A stretch of DNA of 64,000 nt from Pseudomonas sp. CROZ-RG-20F-R04-15 (GCF_022662375.1 NZ_JAKNQL010000026.1:1-64000), one strand, 5' to 3'; shown: positions 42,348 through 50,351, numbered from the stretch's first letter. Translations and numbers: made by a program. Notes: a model not told the origin generated them from the letters alone.

Positions 42348-43487
42348 ATGGCAGAGAGCGAAAGCGGTCAGGACAAAACAGAAGACCCCACGGAGAAACG
42401 CAAAAAGGATTCCCGTGAGAAGGGTGAGATTGCCCGCTCCAAAGAACTCAATACCCTTGCCGTGATGATGGCCGGTGCCGGCGCGCTGCTGGTGTTCGGC
42501 GGCATGCTGGCCGAAGACCTGATGGAACTGATGCGCCTGAATTTCACGCTGTCGCGTGAGGTGATCATGGATCAGGGTTCCATGGGCGCATTCTTGTTGC
42601 AGTCGGGTCAGATGGCGCTGGTAGCCATTCAGCCGTTCATGATCACGCTATTGCTGGCCGCCCTGATCGGACCAATCTCTCTCGGTGGCTGGCTATTCGC
42701 GGCGGGCTCGATGGCGCCAAAATTCAGCCGGATGAACCCCGCAGCCGGCCTGAAGCGAATGTTTTCGTTCAAGGCTGTGGTCGAACTGCTCAAGGCGCTG
42801 GCCAAGTTTTCGGTCACCTTGGGGGTGGCGTTGGTGGTGCTGTTATCGGACGTCGATGACTTGATGCGGATCGCTCACGAGCCGCTGGAGATGGCGATCA
42901 TCCACAGCGTCACGCTGGTCGGCTGGAGTACGTTGTGGCTGGCCTGCGGTCTGATCATCATCGCCGCCGTCGACGTGCCGGTGCAGCTCTGGGAAGCCCA
43001 CAAAAAACTGCTGATGACCAAGCAGGAAGTGCGCGACGAGCACAAGGATCAGGAAGGGCGCCCGGAAGTCAAACAGCGCATCCGCCAGACCCAGCGCGAA
43101 ATGTCCCAGCGCCGCATGATGGCGGCAATTCCCGACGCCGACGTGGTCATCACCAACCCGACCCACTACGCCGTCGCGCTCAAGTACGACTCGGAGAAGG
43201 GCGGCGCACCCGTTCTGCTGGCCAAGGGCAGCGACTTCCTCGCCCTGAAAATCCGTGAAATCGCCGCCGCCAACAACGTCATGCTCCTCGAATCGCCTGG
43301 GCTGGCGCGTTCGATCTATTACTCCACCGAGCTTGAGCAGGAAATCCCCGGTGGACTGTATCTGGCGGTGGCTCAGGTGCTGGCCTACGTCTACCAGATC
43401 CGCCAGTACCGCGCGGGCAAGGGCAAACGCCCGGATCCGCTCAAGGACGACTTGCCGATTCCGCCGGATCTGCGCCGCGATTCCTGA
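42348..43487 (+). CDS. flhB: flagellar export specificity switch protein FlhB
   Basis: A 379-residue membrane protein with an N-terminal charged segment (EDPTEKRKKDSREKGEIARSKE), four membrane helices and the cytoplasmic domain that cleaves itself at NPTH (in VVITNPTHYAVAL, near residue 268). Interaction with FliK changes export from rod/hook to filament proteins. Last gene of this operon; the accessory island begins just after it. Confidence 0.97.
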   Translation: MAESESGQDKTEDPTEKRKKDSREKGEIARSKELNTLAVMMAGAGALLVFGGMLAEDLMELMRLNFTLSREVIMDQGSMGAFLLQSGQMALVAIQPFMITLLLAALIGPISLGGWLFAAGSMAPKFSRMNPAAGLKRMFSFKAVVELLKALAKFSVTLGVALVVLLSDVDDLMRIAHEPLEMAIIHSVTLVGWSTLWLACGLIIIAAVDVPVQLWEAHKKLLMTKQEVRDEHKDQEGRPEVKQRIRQTQREMSQRRMMAAIPDADVVITNPTHYAVALKYDSEKGGAPVLLAKGSDFLALKIREIAAANNVMLLESPGLARSIYYSTELEQEIPGGLYLAVAQVLAYVYQIRQYRAGKGKRPDPLKDDLPIPPDLRRDS

Positions 43488-43524
43488 CGCTGCCGTGCAG
43501 CCATTGGTCTGAGACCTCTCTTGA

Positions 43525-43540
43525 CTGTCAACTCTGACAG
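43525..43540 (+). promoter_or_regulatory. lux-box-like palindrome A
   Basis: CTGTCAACTCTGACAG: perfect CTGTCA/TGACAG arms in CT-N12-AG geometry, 87 bp before the small gene at 43628. It is one of three related sites in the window (see 44902 and 61489). Confidence 0.6.
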
Positions 43541-43627
43541 GTGCGCTCGCCGCTATTTTGCAGTTTGATGCAAGGTGGCGCCGCGAACCTGGCGCGGTCA
43601 GGCGAGCGAGTGCAAGGGAGCACGGCA

Positions 43628-43864
43628 ATGAAAGGTATTTTCAGCAGTTATGACGAAAAAACCGGAAGGGGCACCATCACGCCGAAGCCCTCGGGACGAT
43701 GTATTTCCTTTGCTGAGGCCACGGGTTTTTTTCTGACGGCCAAAGAATACCGATTCAGCATTCGATTGGCCGATGCCCAACAGGCGAACGTCAAAGTGGG
43801 CGGCGAGGTCGAGTTCGAATTACCCAAAAGCAAAAATGGAAAAGTGAAAATCCTTCGGTATTGA
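43628..43864 (+). CDS. small cold-shock-domain-like protein
   Basis: A 78-residue protein beginning KGIFSSYDEKTGRGTI and ending GGEVEFELPKSKNGKVKIL, a layout that recalls the OB-fold of cold-shock proteins (KGxVxxF..., a G-rich turn, then VKxGxxVxFE). The canonical nucleic-acid motifs RNP1 (KGFGFI) and RNP2 (VFVH) are not conserved, so binding is uncertain. The ATG at 43628 has caagggag upstream; longer readings start inside the regulatory region. It is separated from flhB by a lux-box-like site and followed by a terminator, so it is a single-gene unit. Confidence 0.7.
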   Translation: MKGIFSSYDEKTGRGTITPKPSGRCISFAEATGFFLTAKEYRFSIRLADAQQANVKVGGEVEFELPKSKNGKVKILRY

Positions 43865-43876
43865 GCAACCGTTTGC

Positions 43877-43905
43877 AAAACCGCTGAACGGGGCGGCGGT
43901 TTTTT
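43877..43905 (+). terminator. terminator after the cold-shock-like gene
   Basis: aaaaccgc (43877-43884) pairs with gcggtttt (from 43896), followed by further T. Confidence 0.75.
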
Positions 43906-43907
43906 AT

Positions 43908-44019
43908 GATCGTTCCCACGCGCAGCAAAGGAATGCAGCCCGGGACGCTCCGCGTCCCTTCCAAAGCCGAACGCAGAGCGTCCGTTGAGGCATTCCCACG
44001 CAGGAGCGTGGGAACGATC
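43908..44019. repeat. 112-bp intergenic repeat, copy 1
   Basis: A 112-bp element bounded by GATCGTTCCCACG and CGTGGGAACGATC, containing the inner palindrome GGGACGCTCCGCGTCCC. A near-identical copy lies at 45759-45870. Both sit immediately downstream of a DUF6124-type gene. This family of repeats is common between genes of fluorescent pseudomonads. Confidence 0.9.
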
Positions 44020-44029
44020 AGTACCCGAA

Positions 44030-44389
44030 CTAGTTCGGCAACTCCAGATTATCCATAACCCGATTCACCGCCAGCTCTCCCAGCATGATCAGTTGCGCAA
44101 TCCCCAACAGCGTCCTGCGCTGGGACGCCGGTATCAGATGGGCAAAGTCATGGGCGATGGTTCTGGCTGAAGCGAGTGTTTCGCTGGCATCGGCCAGCAG
44201 TTCCTCGTTTTTGAAGTCCGCAGTGACCGCGTACATCCGGCGGGTTTTACGTGGCGGCGGCGTGGAGCCGGGTGGGCAGAGGTAGTGGTCGAGCGCGCGG
44301 TCGGCGGCTTCGTGGAGCTTTTTTGAATCGAGGGATTCGTAGGGGGAGGCGAGATCGATTTCGGGTGGGTTGGGTGTTGGTTTGATCAT
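44030..44389 (-). CDS. DUF6124-type Pseudomonas protein, copy 1
   Basis: 119 residues with a Pro-rich start (MIKPTPNPPE), then ASPYESLDSKKLHEAADRAL, a basic Pro tract (PPPRKTRR) and a helical C-terminal half (NEELLADASETLASARTIAH...LLGIAQLIMLGELAVNRVM). It resembles the small, Pseudomonas-restricted family annotated DUF6124, whose function is unknown. ggagtttcacc precedes the ATG; the frame stays open upstream to 44755, but that part overlaps the structured leader and is not used. It differs from the second copy at 45882-46241 at only about five residues. Confidence 0.85.
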   Translation of the reverse strand: MIKPTPNPPEIDLASPYESLDSKKLHEAADRALDHYLCPPGSTPPPRKTRRMYAVTADFKNEELLADASETLASARTIAHDFAHLIPASQRRTLLGIAQLIMLGELAVNRVMDNLELPN

Positions 44390-44423
44390 GGTGAAACTCC
44401 TGAGGTTATGGAGCCACTCTTTC

Positions 44424-44520
44424 CCTGTCGCTAAACAAGTGAAGGTGGCAGCTGTACGCAGGTTAGCGAACCGGTCACAGGCACCCCGGTAGACCCAAAG
44501 GTCTCCCGCATACAGCCGCC
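44424..44520 (-). ncRNA. predicted structured leader RNA, copy 1 (three-way junction with possible pseudoknot)
   Basis: Read on the minus strand, 44505-44520 and 44447-44462 form a continuous 16-bp stem (three G-U pairs). It encloses, with no spare bases, an AGACC/GGTCT hairpin (44491-44504), an ACCGG/CCGGT hairpin (44470-44490) and one unpaired 7-mer, UCGCUAA (44463-44469). Next comes a 5-bp hairpin (44424-44439) whose loop UUAGCG is complementary to the 7-mer, allowing a pseudoknot. Further upstream lie another UUAGCGA (44589-44595) and a TCGCTGA/TCAGCGA hairpin (44602-44619). The DUF6124 start is 35 bases beyond. The rest of the 594-bp gap between 44390 and 44983 holds no gene. Confidence 0.6.
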
Positions 44521-44901
44521 ATAACGTAATTGCGGGCGAACAGTCCCACAACGAAGCCACGAACGCTGATGCACTGAGATGGTCCGAGTCGCTAAACCCG
44601 ATCGCTGATTCATCAGCGACCGACCCACAATAGAACCCGACCCCAAAGCGCACAAGCCGGCGGATTCTGGCTTGGCTGTAGGCAAAGGCGCAAGGATTTG
44701 TAGCCTCAAAGGCGTATCTGAAGGTGTCTTTTAAACAACTGAGTTTAAAAGGCAAAAGAGCGGAAAATTATCTGGGTGAAAAGGTGGTCCGTACTGAAAT
44801 CCCCGGCTACCAGATCCGTCGTCACCTTGATTCGCTCAAGAATGATTTGCCGCTCCGCCGGGTTTTCTGACGGTTACCGTCTGTCTGGAATGCCCCTGTA
44901 C

Positions 44902-44917
44902 CTGTTAGTTCTGACAG
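44902..44917 (+). promoter_or_regulatory. lux-box-like palindrome B
   Basis: CTGTTAGTTCTGACAG: CT-N12-AG geometry with one mismatch between the arms, 66 bp before the ATG at 44984. Confidence 0.55.
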
Positions 44918-44983
44918 TAGACGGCTGCCGTGAAAATCGATGACATGGATTGCGGAATTTCTCCGCAGTTTCGGAGCACGATC

Positions 44984-45652
44984 ATGGCAGAGCGTATCTA
45001 TCGCAAGCTTGAAGGGATGACCCTGGAGTATGTTTCGGGGCGGTTGGAGGAAAACCCGAAGGAAAACGCCATTCGTTACGAGGTCACCTTCGACATGGAT
45101 CTGGACTTTACCCACTTTGTGCAAATGGCCAACGCCTATATCCCGGACTACCTCGGCAGTCCGGTCAACGCCATCAGGCCCGAGCTGGATGGTTTGGCTG
45201 ACCACTACTCCTACAACTACCTGTTCGATGCGGCTGGAAAAATCAGCGACAACCAGGCGTTGTTCGGGCTCTTTACCTCGGCCCGGTATTACAACGATCA
45301 ATGGGCGACCGGTCCTCAACGGAGGGTGCGTTATGGCAAACCGGAGTTTGTGCAGGTCGGGCGCAAGCTACGCGTGACTGCACGCAGAGACTTCAAGTCG
45401 CTGGATGACACTTGCCAGATCAAAATCGGTGAACTGCCGGTCATCCAGTTTCATTGGGCGCTCAATCTGCTGCAAAGTGATGTGACGATCCCGGGCGTCA
45501 TTGCGCCGATGACCAAAGTCGTGCTGATGTACATGGATGAGGACTTCGTTGAGGTCGAAGGTGAGCAAGTTTTGCGGGGTACGCGCTACGTCAACGGCAA
45601 GCAACTGAGCTTCGGCAATATTGCACCCAAGCAGATACTGACTGCGCAGTAA
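44984..45652 (+). CDS. hypothetical protein between the two DUF6124 units
   Basis: A 222-residue soluble-looking protein I do not recognise. It has no signal peptide or membrane helix. The N-terminal half is acidic and aromatic (YEVTFDMDLDFTHFVQMANAYIP); the C-terminal half looks beta-rich (PGVIAPMTKVVLMYMDEDFVEVEGEQVLRGTRYVNGKQLSFG), perhaps a lipid- or ligand-binding barrel, but this is only impression. The frame can be extended to a GTG at 44930; the ATG at 44984 has ggag seven bases upstream. A lux-box-like site precedes and a strong terminator follows, so it is an independent transcription unit. Confidence 0.8.
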   Translation: MAERIYRKLEGMTLEYVSGRLEENPKENAIRYEVTFDMDLDFTHFVQMANAYIPDYLGSPVNAIRPELDGLADHYSYNYLFDAAGKISDNQALFGLFTSARYYNDQWATGPQRRVRYGKPEFVQVGRKLRVTARRDFKSLDDTCQIKIGELPVIQFHWALNLLQSDVTIPGVIAPMTKVVLMYMDEDFVEVEGEQVLRGTRYVNGKQLSFGNIAPKQILTAQ

Positions 45653-45660
45653 CCGGCATT

Positions 45661-45699
45661 AAAAAACGCCGTCCCGATTGCGCGGTGCGGCGTTTTTTT
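45661..45699 (+). terminator. terminator after the 44984 gene
   Basis: aaaaaacgccg (45661-45671) pairs with cggcgttttttt (45688-45699). Confidence 0.9.
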
Positions 45700-45758
45700 A
45701 TGGCTGAAACATGCGTTGGTTGTAAGGTCGCCTTCGCGAGCAGCCACAACGTCTCATT

Positions 45759-45870
45759 GATCATTCCCACGCTCTGCGTGGGAATGCAGCCCGGGACGCT
45801 CCGCGTCCCTTCCAGAGCCGAACGCGGAGCGTCCGTTGAGGCATTCCCACGCAGGAGCGTGGGAACGATC
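45759..45870. repeat. 112-bp intergenic repeat, copy 2
   Basis: Same length and layout as 43908-44019, with a better terminal palindrome (CCCACGCTCTGCGTGGG at the left end). It lies just downstream of the second DUF6124-type gene, so gene, leader and repeat form a duplicated cassette. Confidence 0.9.
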
Positions 45871-45881
45871 ATCGCGTGTCG

Positions 45882-46241
45882 CTACTGCGGCAACTCCAGA
45901 TTATCCATAACCCGATTCACCGCCAGCTCGCCGAGCATGATCAGTTGCGCAATCCCCAGCAGCGTCCTGCGCTGTGACGCGGGTATGAGGTGGGCGAAGT
46001 CATGGGCGATGGTTCTGGCTGAAGCGAGTGTTTCGCTGGCATCGGCCAGCAGTTCCTCGTTTTTGAAGTCCGCAGTGACCGCGTACATCCGGCGGGTTTT
46101 ACGTGGCGGCGGCGTGGAGCCGGGTGGGCAGAGGTAGTGATCGAGCGCGCGGTCGGCGGCTTCGTGGAGTTTTTTCGAATCGAGGGATTCGTAGGGGGAG
46201 GTGGGGTCGGTTTCGGGTGGGTTGGGTGTTGGTTTGATCAT
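45882..46241 (-). CDS. DUF6124-type Pseudomonas protein, copy 2
   Basis: 119 residues, nearly identical to the protein at 44030-44389; differences cluster at residues 11-15 (ETDPTS against EIDLAS) and at the last residue. The DNA is also almost identical, which points to a recent duplication or gene conversion. The start follows aaaggagcttcacc, a stronger ribosome site than in copy 1. Function unknown. Confidence 0.85.
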   Translation of the reverse strand: MIKPTPNPPETDPTSPYESLDSKKLHEAADRALDHYLCPPGSTPPPRKTRRMYAVTADFKNEELLADASETLASARTIAHDFAHLIPASQRRTLLGIAQLIMLGELAVNRVMDNLELPQ

Positions 46242-46273
46242 GGTGAAGCTCCTTTGAAGTGGAGCCGCTACAA

Positions 46274-46368
46274 CCTGTCGCTAAACAGGGAGGGTGGCGG
46301 CTGTACGCAGGTTAGCGAACCGGTCAAAGGCACCCGGCAGACCCGAGGGTCTCCCGCATACAGCCACC
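46274..46368 (-). ncRNA. predicted structured leader RNA, copy 2
   Basis: On the minus strand, 46353-46368 pairs fully with 46296-46311 (16 bp), enclosing AGACC/GGTCT (46339-46352), a CCGG/CCGG hairpin (46319-46338) and the unpaired UCGCUAA (46312-46318). The hairpin at 46274-46289 again shows the loop UUAGCG. Relative to copy 1, stem pair 3 changes C-G to U-G, pair 4 changes G-U to G-C, and the last hairpin changes U-G to C-G: all pairing is kept. The upstream hairpin is at 46454-46471 with loop TTCG in place of TTCA. The remaining gap to 46862 holds a REP element and the flhA promoter. Confidence 0.6.
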
Positions 46369-46633
46369 ATGACGAAATTGCGAAAATACAGATCCGCAAC
46401 GAAGCCTGGAACGCCGATGCACCTTTGACTTGAATTCGAGTCGCTAAACCCGATCGCTGATTCGTCAGCGACCGGACCACAATAGAACCCGACCCCAAGG
46501 CGCACAAGCCGGCGGATTCTGGCTTGACCGTAGGCAAAGGCGCAAGGATTTGTAGCCTTGAGACCGTGTCTGCAGGTGTCTTTTAAACAGCTTCGTTTAA
46601 ATCGAAAAATTTGTGCCGGACATAAGGGCGTCT

Positions 46634-46720
46634 TCGCGAGCAGGCTCGCTCCCACATTTGGATTGCATTTCAATCTGATATTTGGAATGCGGTTCCCTGT
46701 GGGAGCGAGCCTGCTCGCGA
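46634..46720. repeat. inverted-repeat REP-like element
   Basis: The 22-base arms seen at 33455-33542 recur here in reversed order (46634-46655 and 46699-46720) around 43 unrelated bases. Confidence 0.92.
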
Positions 46721-46785
46721 AAGGGCCGGTCCAATCAGCGAAAATTCCTTGAACAAAACCCTCTATTTCATTCCCCGGCAAAAGT

Positions 46786-46801
46786 TGGAAAGCTTCTTGC
46801 A
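46786..46801 (+). promoter_or_regulatory. sigma-54 promoter of flhA
   Basis: TGGAAAGCTTCTTGCA has the invariant GG and GC exactly ten bases apart and an intact TTGCA half, 61 bp before flhA. flhA is FleQ/RpoN-dependent in P. aeruginosa. Confidence 0.8.
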
Positions 46802-46862
46802 GTACCCGCCGTGAGCCCGCTCTGGGCGTCAAAAGTTTGCTTTAAAGGAACGGGGAAAACCG

Positions 46863-48992
46863 GTGGATCGCTCTCAGTTATTCAACACAGCACGCACTAA
46901 CGTTGCCGACCTCAGTCGAGGCAATCTGGGCGTGCCGTTGCTGTTGCTGGTGATGCTGGCGATGATGATGTTGCCGGTGCCGCCGTTCCTGCTCGACGTG
47001 TTCTTCACCTTCAACATCGCGCTGTCGATTGTCGTTCTGCTGGTCTGCGTGTATGCGCTGCGGCCGCTGGATTTCGCCGTGTTCCCGACGATTCTGCTGG
47101 TCGCGACGTTGTTGCGGCTGGCGTTGAACGTGGCGTCGACGCGCGTTGTAATGCTCCACGGTCAGGACGGCCACGCCGCTGCCGGTAAGGTGATTCAGGC
47201 CTTCGGTGAAGTGGTGATCGGCGGTAACTACGTGGTCGGTATCGTGGTCTTCGCGATTTTGATGATCATCAACTTCGTCGTGGTGACCAAGGGTGCCGGG
47301 CGGATTTCCGAGGTGAGCGCACGTTTCACCCTCGATGCGATGCCCGGCAAACAAATGGCGATCGACGCCGACCTCAACGCCGGTCTGATCGACCAGAACC
47401 AGGCCAAGATGCGTCGTCAGGAAGTCGCCCAAGAGGCCGAGTTCTACGGTTCGATGGACGGTGCCAGCAAGTTCGTCCGTGGTGACGCCATCGCCGGCCT
47501 GCTGATTCTGTTCATCAACCTCATCGGCGGTATGGCCGTTGGTATCTTCCAGCACAACATGAGCTTCGGCGATGCCGGCCGGGTTTACGCCTTGCTGACC
47601 ATCGGTGACGGTTTAGTGGCGCAATTGCCATCACTGTTGTTATCGACAGCAGCAGCGATCATGGTGACCCGTGCTTCCGGTTCGGAAGACATGGGCAAGC
47701 AGATCAATCGCCAGATGTTCGCCTCGCCGAAAGCGCTGGCGGTGGCTGCAGGTCTGATGGCGGTCATGGGCCTGGTGCCGGGCATGCCGCACTTCTCGTT
47801 CCTGAGCATGGCTGCGCTGGCCGCTGGCGGCGCGTACCTGTTCTGGAAGAAGCAGAACGTCGCGAAAGTCGTGGCGCTGGAAGAGGTCAAGCGTCAGCAG
47901 GAACTGCTGCCGTCGCCGGCCCGTGCCATGGAAACCAAGGAGCTGGGCTGGGACGACGTGACGCCAATCGACATGATTGGTCTGGAAGTCGGCTACCGCT
48001 TGATCCCGCTGGTGGACCGCAATCAGGGCGGGCAATTGCTGGCGCGGATCAAGGGCGTGCGCAAGAAGCTCTCGCAGGATCTGGGCTTCCTCATGCCGAC
48101 CGTGCACATCCGCGACAACCTCGATCTGGCGCCAAGCGCCTATCGCCTGACCCTGATGGGCGTGATTCTGGCCGAAGCCGAGATCTACCCGGATCGCGAA
48201 CTGGCGATCAACCCGGGCCAGGTCTACGGCACGCTCAACGGTATCAACGCCAAAGATCCGGCTTTCGGCCTGGAGGCGGTGTGGATCGAAATCAGCCAGC
48301 GTGCGCAGGCACAATCGCTCGGTTACACCGTGGTCGACGCCAGCACCGTGGTCGCGACGCACTTGAACCAGATTCTGTACAAGCACTCCAGTGAGCTGAT
48401 CGGCCACGAAGAAGTGCAGCAACTCATGCAATTGCTGGCCAAAAGCTCGCCGAAACTGGCAGAAGAACTGGTGCCGGGCGTGGTCTCGTTGTCGCAGTTG
48501 CTCAAAGTGCTGCAAGCGTTGCTCGCCGAACACGTGCCGGTGCGCGATATCCGCAGCATTGCCGAAGCCATCGCCAACAACGCCGCGAAGAGTCAAGATA
48601 CCGCCGCGTTGGTGGCCGCTGTGCGGGTCGGCGTATCCCGCGCCATCGTCCAAAGCATTGTAGGCACTGAGTCGGAGCTGCCTGTGATCACCTTGGAACC
48701 AAGGTTGGAACAAATATTGCTCAATAGTCTGCAGAAGGCAGGACAAGGCTCGGAAGAGGGTGTTCTGCTGGAGCCAAGCATGGCCGAGAAGCTGCAGCGT
48801 TCGCTCATCGAAGCGGCGCAGCGTCAGGAAATGCAAGGTCAGCCGGTGATCCTTTTGGTCGCTGGCCCGATCCGCGCGATGCTCTCGCGCTTTGGCCGCC
48901 TCGCAGTCCCTGGATTGCATGTGCTGGCCTACCAGGAAATACCGGACAACAAGCAAGTGACCATCGTTGCGACAGTAGGGCCCAACGGCTGA
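46863..48992 (+). CDS. flhA: flagellar export gate protein FlhA
   Basis: A 709-residue inner-membrane export protein. About eight membrane segments fill residues 20-320, with the conserved cytoplasmic loop GRISEVSARFTLDAMPGKQMAIDADLNAG near 145-175. The large cytoplasmic ring domain follows (from about 345). It starts with GTG, preceded by acggggaaaa. It begins the flhA-flhF-fleN-fliA block. Confidence 0.97.
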   Translation: MDRSQLFNTARTNVADLSRGNLGVPLLLLVMLAMMMLPVPPFLLDVFFTFNIALSIVVLLVCVYALRPLDFAVFPTILLVATLLRLALNVASTRVVMLHGQDGHAAAGKVIQAFGEVVIGGNYVVGIVVFAILMIINFVVVTKGAGRISEVSARFTLDAMPGKQMAIDADLNAGLIDQNQAKMRRQEVAQEAEFYGSMDGASKFVRGDAIAGLLILFINLIGGMAVGIFQHNMSFGDAGRVYALLTIGDGLVAQLPSLLLSTAAAIMVTRASGSEDMGKQINRQMFASPKALAVAAGLMAVMGLVPGMPHFSFLSMAALAAGGAYLFWKKQNVAKVVALEEVKRQQELLPSPARAMETKELGWDDVTPIDMIGLEVGYRLIPLVDRNQGGQLLARIKGVRKKLSQDLGFLMPTVHIRDNLDLAPSAYRLTLMGVILAEAEIYPDRELAINPGQVYGTLNGINAKDPAFGLEAVWIEISQRAQAQSLGYTVVDASTVVATHLNQILYKHSSELIGHEEVQQLMQLLAKSSPKLAEELVPGVVSLSQLLKVLQALLAEHVPVRDIRSIAEAIANNAAKSQDTAALVAAVRVGVSRAIVQSIVGTESELPVITLEPRLEQILLNSLQKAGQGSEEGVLLEPSMAEKLQRSLIEAAQRQEMQGQPVILLVAGPIRAMLSRFGRLAVPGLHVLAYQEIPDNKQVTIVATVGPNG

Positions 48993-49003
48993 GGTAGTGG
49001 TTT

Positions 49004-50344
49004 ATGCAAGTTAAGCGTTTCTTTGCCGCCGATATGCGTCAGGCCATGAAGCTGGTTCGTGATGAGCTGGGCGCTGATGCCGCCATCATTGGCAATCGCC
49101 GCATTGCCGGCGGCGTCGAGCTGACGGCGGCACTGGATTACAAACTGTCGGCGCTGGCACCACGGGTTCCGAACATGGAACTCGAAGACGAACTGCGCAA
49201 GACCCAGTCGCGCATCGTTACCGCTCAGGCCGAACTGAGCCTGCGTGGCGAAGCCGACGGCAATAGCAATCGCCAGATCTTTGCCGGGCTGCCGTTGACG
49301 GCCGGCCTGCCGCTGACCGCTGCCGAACCGCTGAGCGAGCCGACCTACGCCGCTCCGGCGCGTCCGGCCCCGGCGCCTGCGCAGTCCTCCGGCGGTGTTG
49401 ATCCGCGTGCACTGGATTCGATGCGTTTTGAATTGAACAGCCTGCGCGAGCTGATGGAAGTTCAGCTCGGCACCCTGGCCTGGAATCAGCTGCAAGGCAG
49501 CCGTCCGGCGCAAGCCAACCTGTATCGCCGTCTGCAACGTATCGGTCTGTCCGGCCCGTTGTCGCGCGATCTGCTGGCAATGACCACTGACATCGAAGAG
49601 CCGCGTCAGGCCTGGCGCATGCTGCTCGCGCACCTGGCGCGGATGATTGCCGTACCGGAAGTCGAGCCGCTGGAAGAGGGCGGTGTGATTGCCATGGTCG
49701 GCCCTGCCGGCATGGGCAAGACCACCACGCTGGCCAAACTGGCCGCGCGTTATGTGCTGAAGTACGGCGCGCAGAACGTCGCGCTGGTGAGCATGGACAG
49801 CTTCCGCATCGGTGCGCAGGAACAACTGAAGACGCTGGGCCGCATTCTCAATGTGCCGGTGACTCACGTCGATCCGGGCCAATCGCTGGTGCAAGCGCTG
49901 GATCCACTGCTGCGCAAACGCGTGGTATTGATCGATACTGCCGGCCTGCAGGCCAGCGATCCAGCTCTGCGCATGCAGCTGGAAAGTCTGGCCGGACGTG
50001 GCATTCGTTCAAAAAATTATCTGGTCTTGGCAACCACCAGCCAGAAACAGGTTCTAACCGCCGCTTATCACAGTTACAAGCGTTGCGGGCTAGCCGGCTG
50101 CATCCTGACTAAACTGGATGAAACGGCCAGCCTTGGCGAAGTGTTGAGCCTGGCGATCAGTCATGAATTGCCGGTCGCGTACCTGACCGATGGCCCACGG
50201 ATTCCGGATGATTTGCATCTGCCGCGCCGTCATCAACTGGTCAGCCGCGCCGTCAGCGTGCAAATGCAGGAAGAACCCAGCGAAGAAGCCATGGCTGACA
50301 TGTTCGCTGATATCTATCACAGCCCGACCAAGCAGGTAGGCTGA
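49004..50344 (+). CDS. flhF: flagellar polar placement GTPase FlhF
   Basis: A 446-residue SRP-family GTPase that recruits the first flagellar parts to the pole. The N-terminal variable B region has an Ala/Pro-rich stretch (about 105-130); the NG domain carries P-loop GPAGMGKTTT (near residue 233), DTAGLQ and TKLDE. FleN/FlhG stimulates its hydrolysis. Confidence 0.96.
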   Translation: MQVKRFFAADMRQAMKLVRDELGADAAIIGNRRIAGGVELTAALDYKLSALAPRVPNMELEDELRKTQSRIVTAQAELSLRGEADGNSNRQIFAGLPLTAGLPLTAAEPLSEPTYAAPARPAPAPAQSSGGVDPRALDSMRFELNSLRELMEVQLGTLAWNQLQGSRPAQANLYRRLQRIGLSGPLSRDLLAMTTDIEEPRQAWRMLLAHLARMIAVPEVEPLEEGGVIAMVGPAGMGKTTTLAKLAARYVLKYGAQNVALVSMDSFRIGAQEQLKTLGRILNVPVTHVDPGQSLVQALDPLLRKRVVLIDTAGLQASDPALRMQLESLAGRGIRSKNYLVLATTSQKQVLTAAYHSYKRCGLAGCILTKLDETASLGEVLSLAISHELPVAYLTDGPRIPDDLHLPRRHQLVSRAVSVQMQEEPSEEAMADMFADIYHSPTKQVG

Positions 50345-50351
50345 GGTATTC

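Noticed and set aside
43908..44019. Insertion-sequence end or integron attachment site
   Set aside because: No transposase or integrase gene nearby; length and palindromes fit an ordinary Pseudomonas intergenic repeat.
44390..44755. In-frame upstream extension of the first DUF6124-type gene (about 122 extra codons)
   Set aside because: It lies over the structured leader, the second copy has the same peptide in a different frame broken by a stop, and a good ribosome site stands before the short start.
46281..46832. Minus-strand open frame over the second leader and REP element
   Set aside because: It translates repeats and the leader; the similarity to copy 1 comes from the duplicated DNA rather than a conserved protein.
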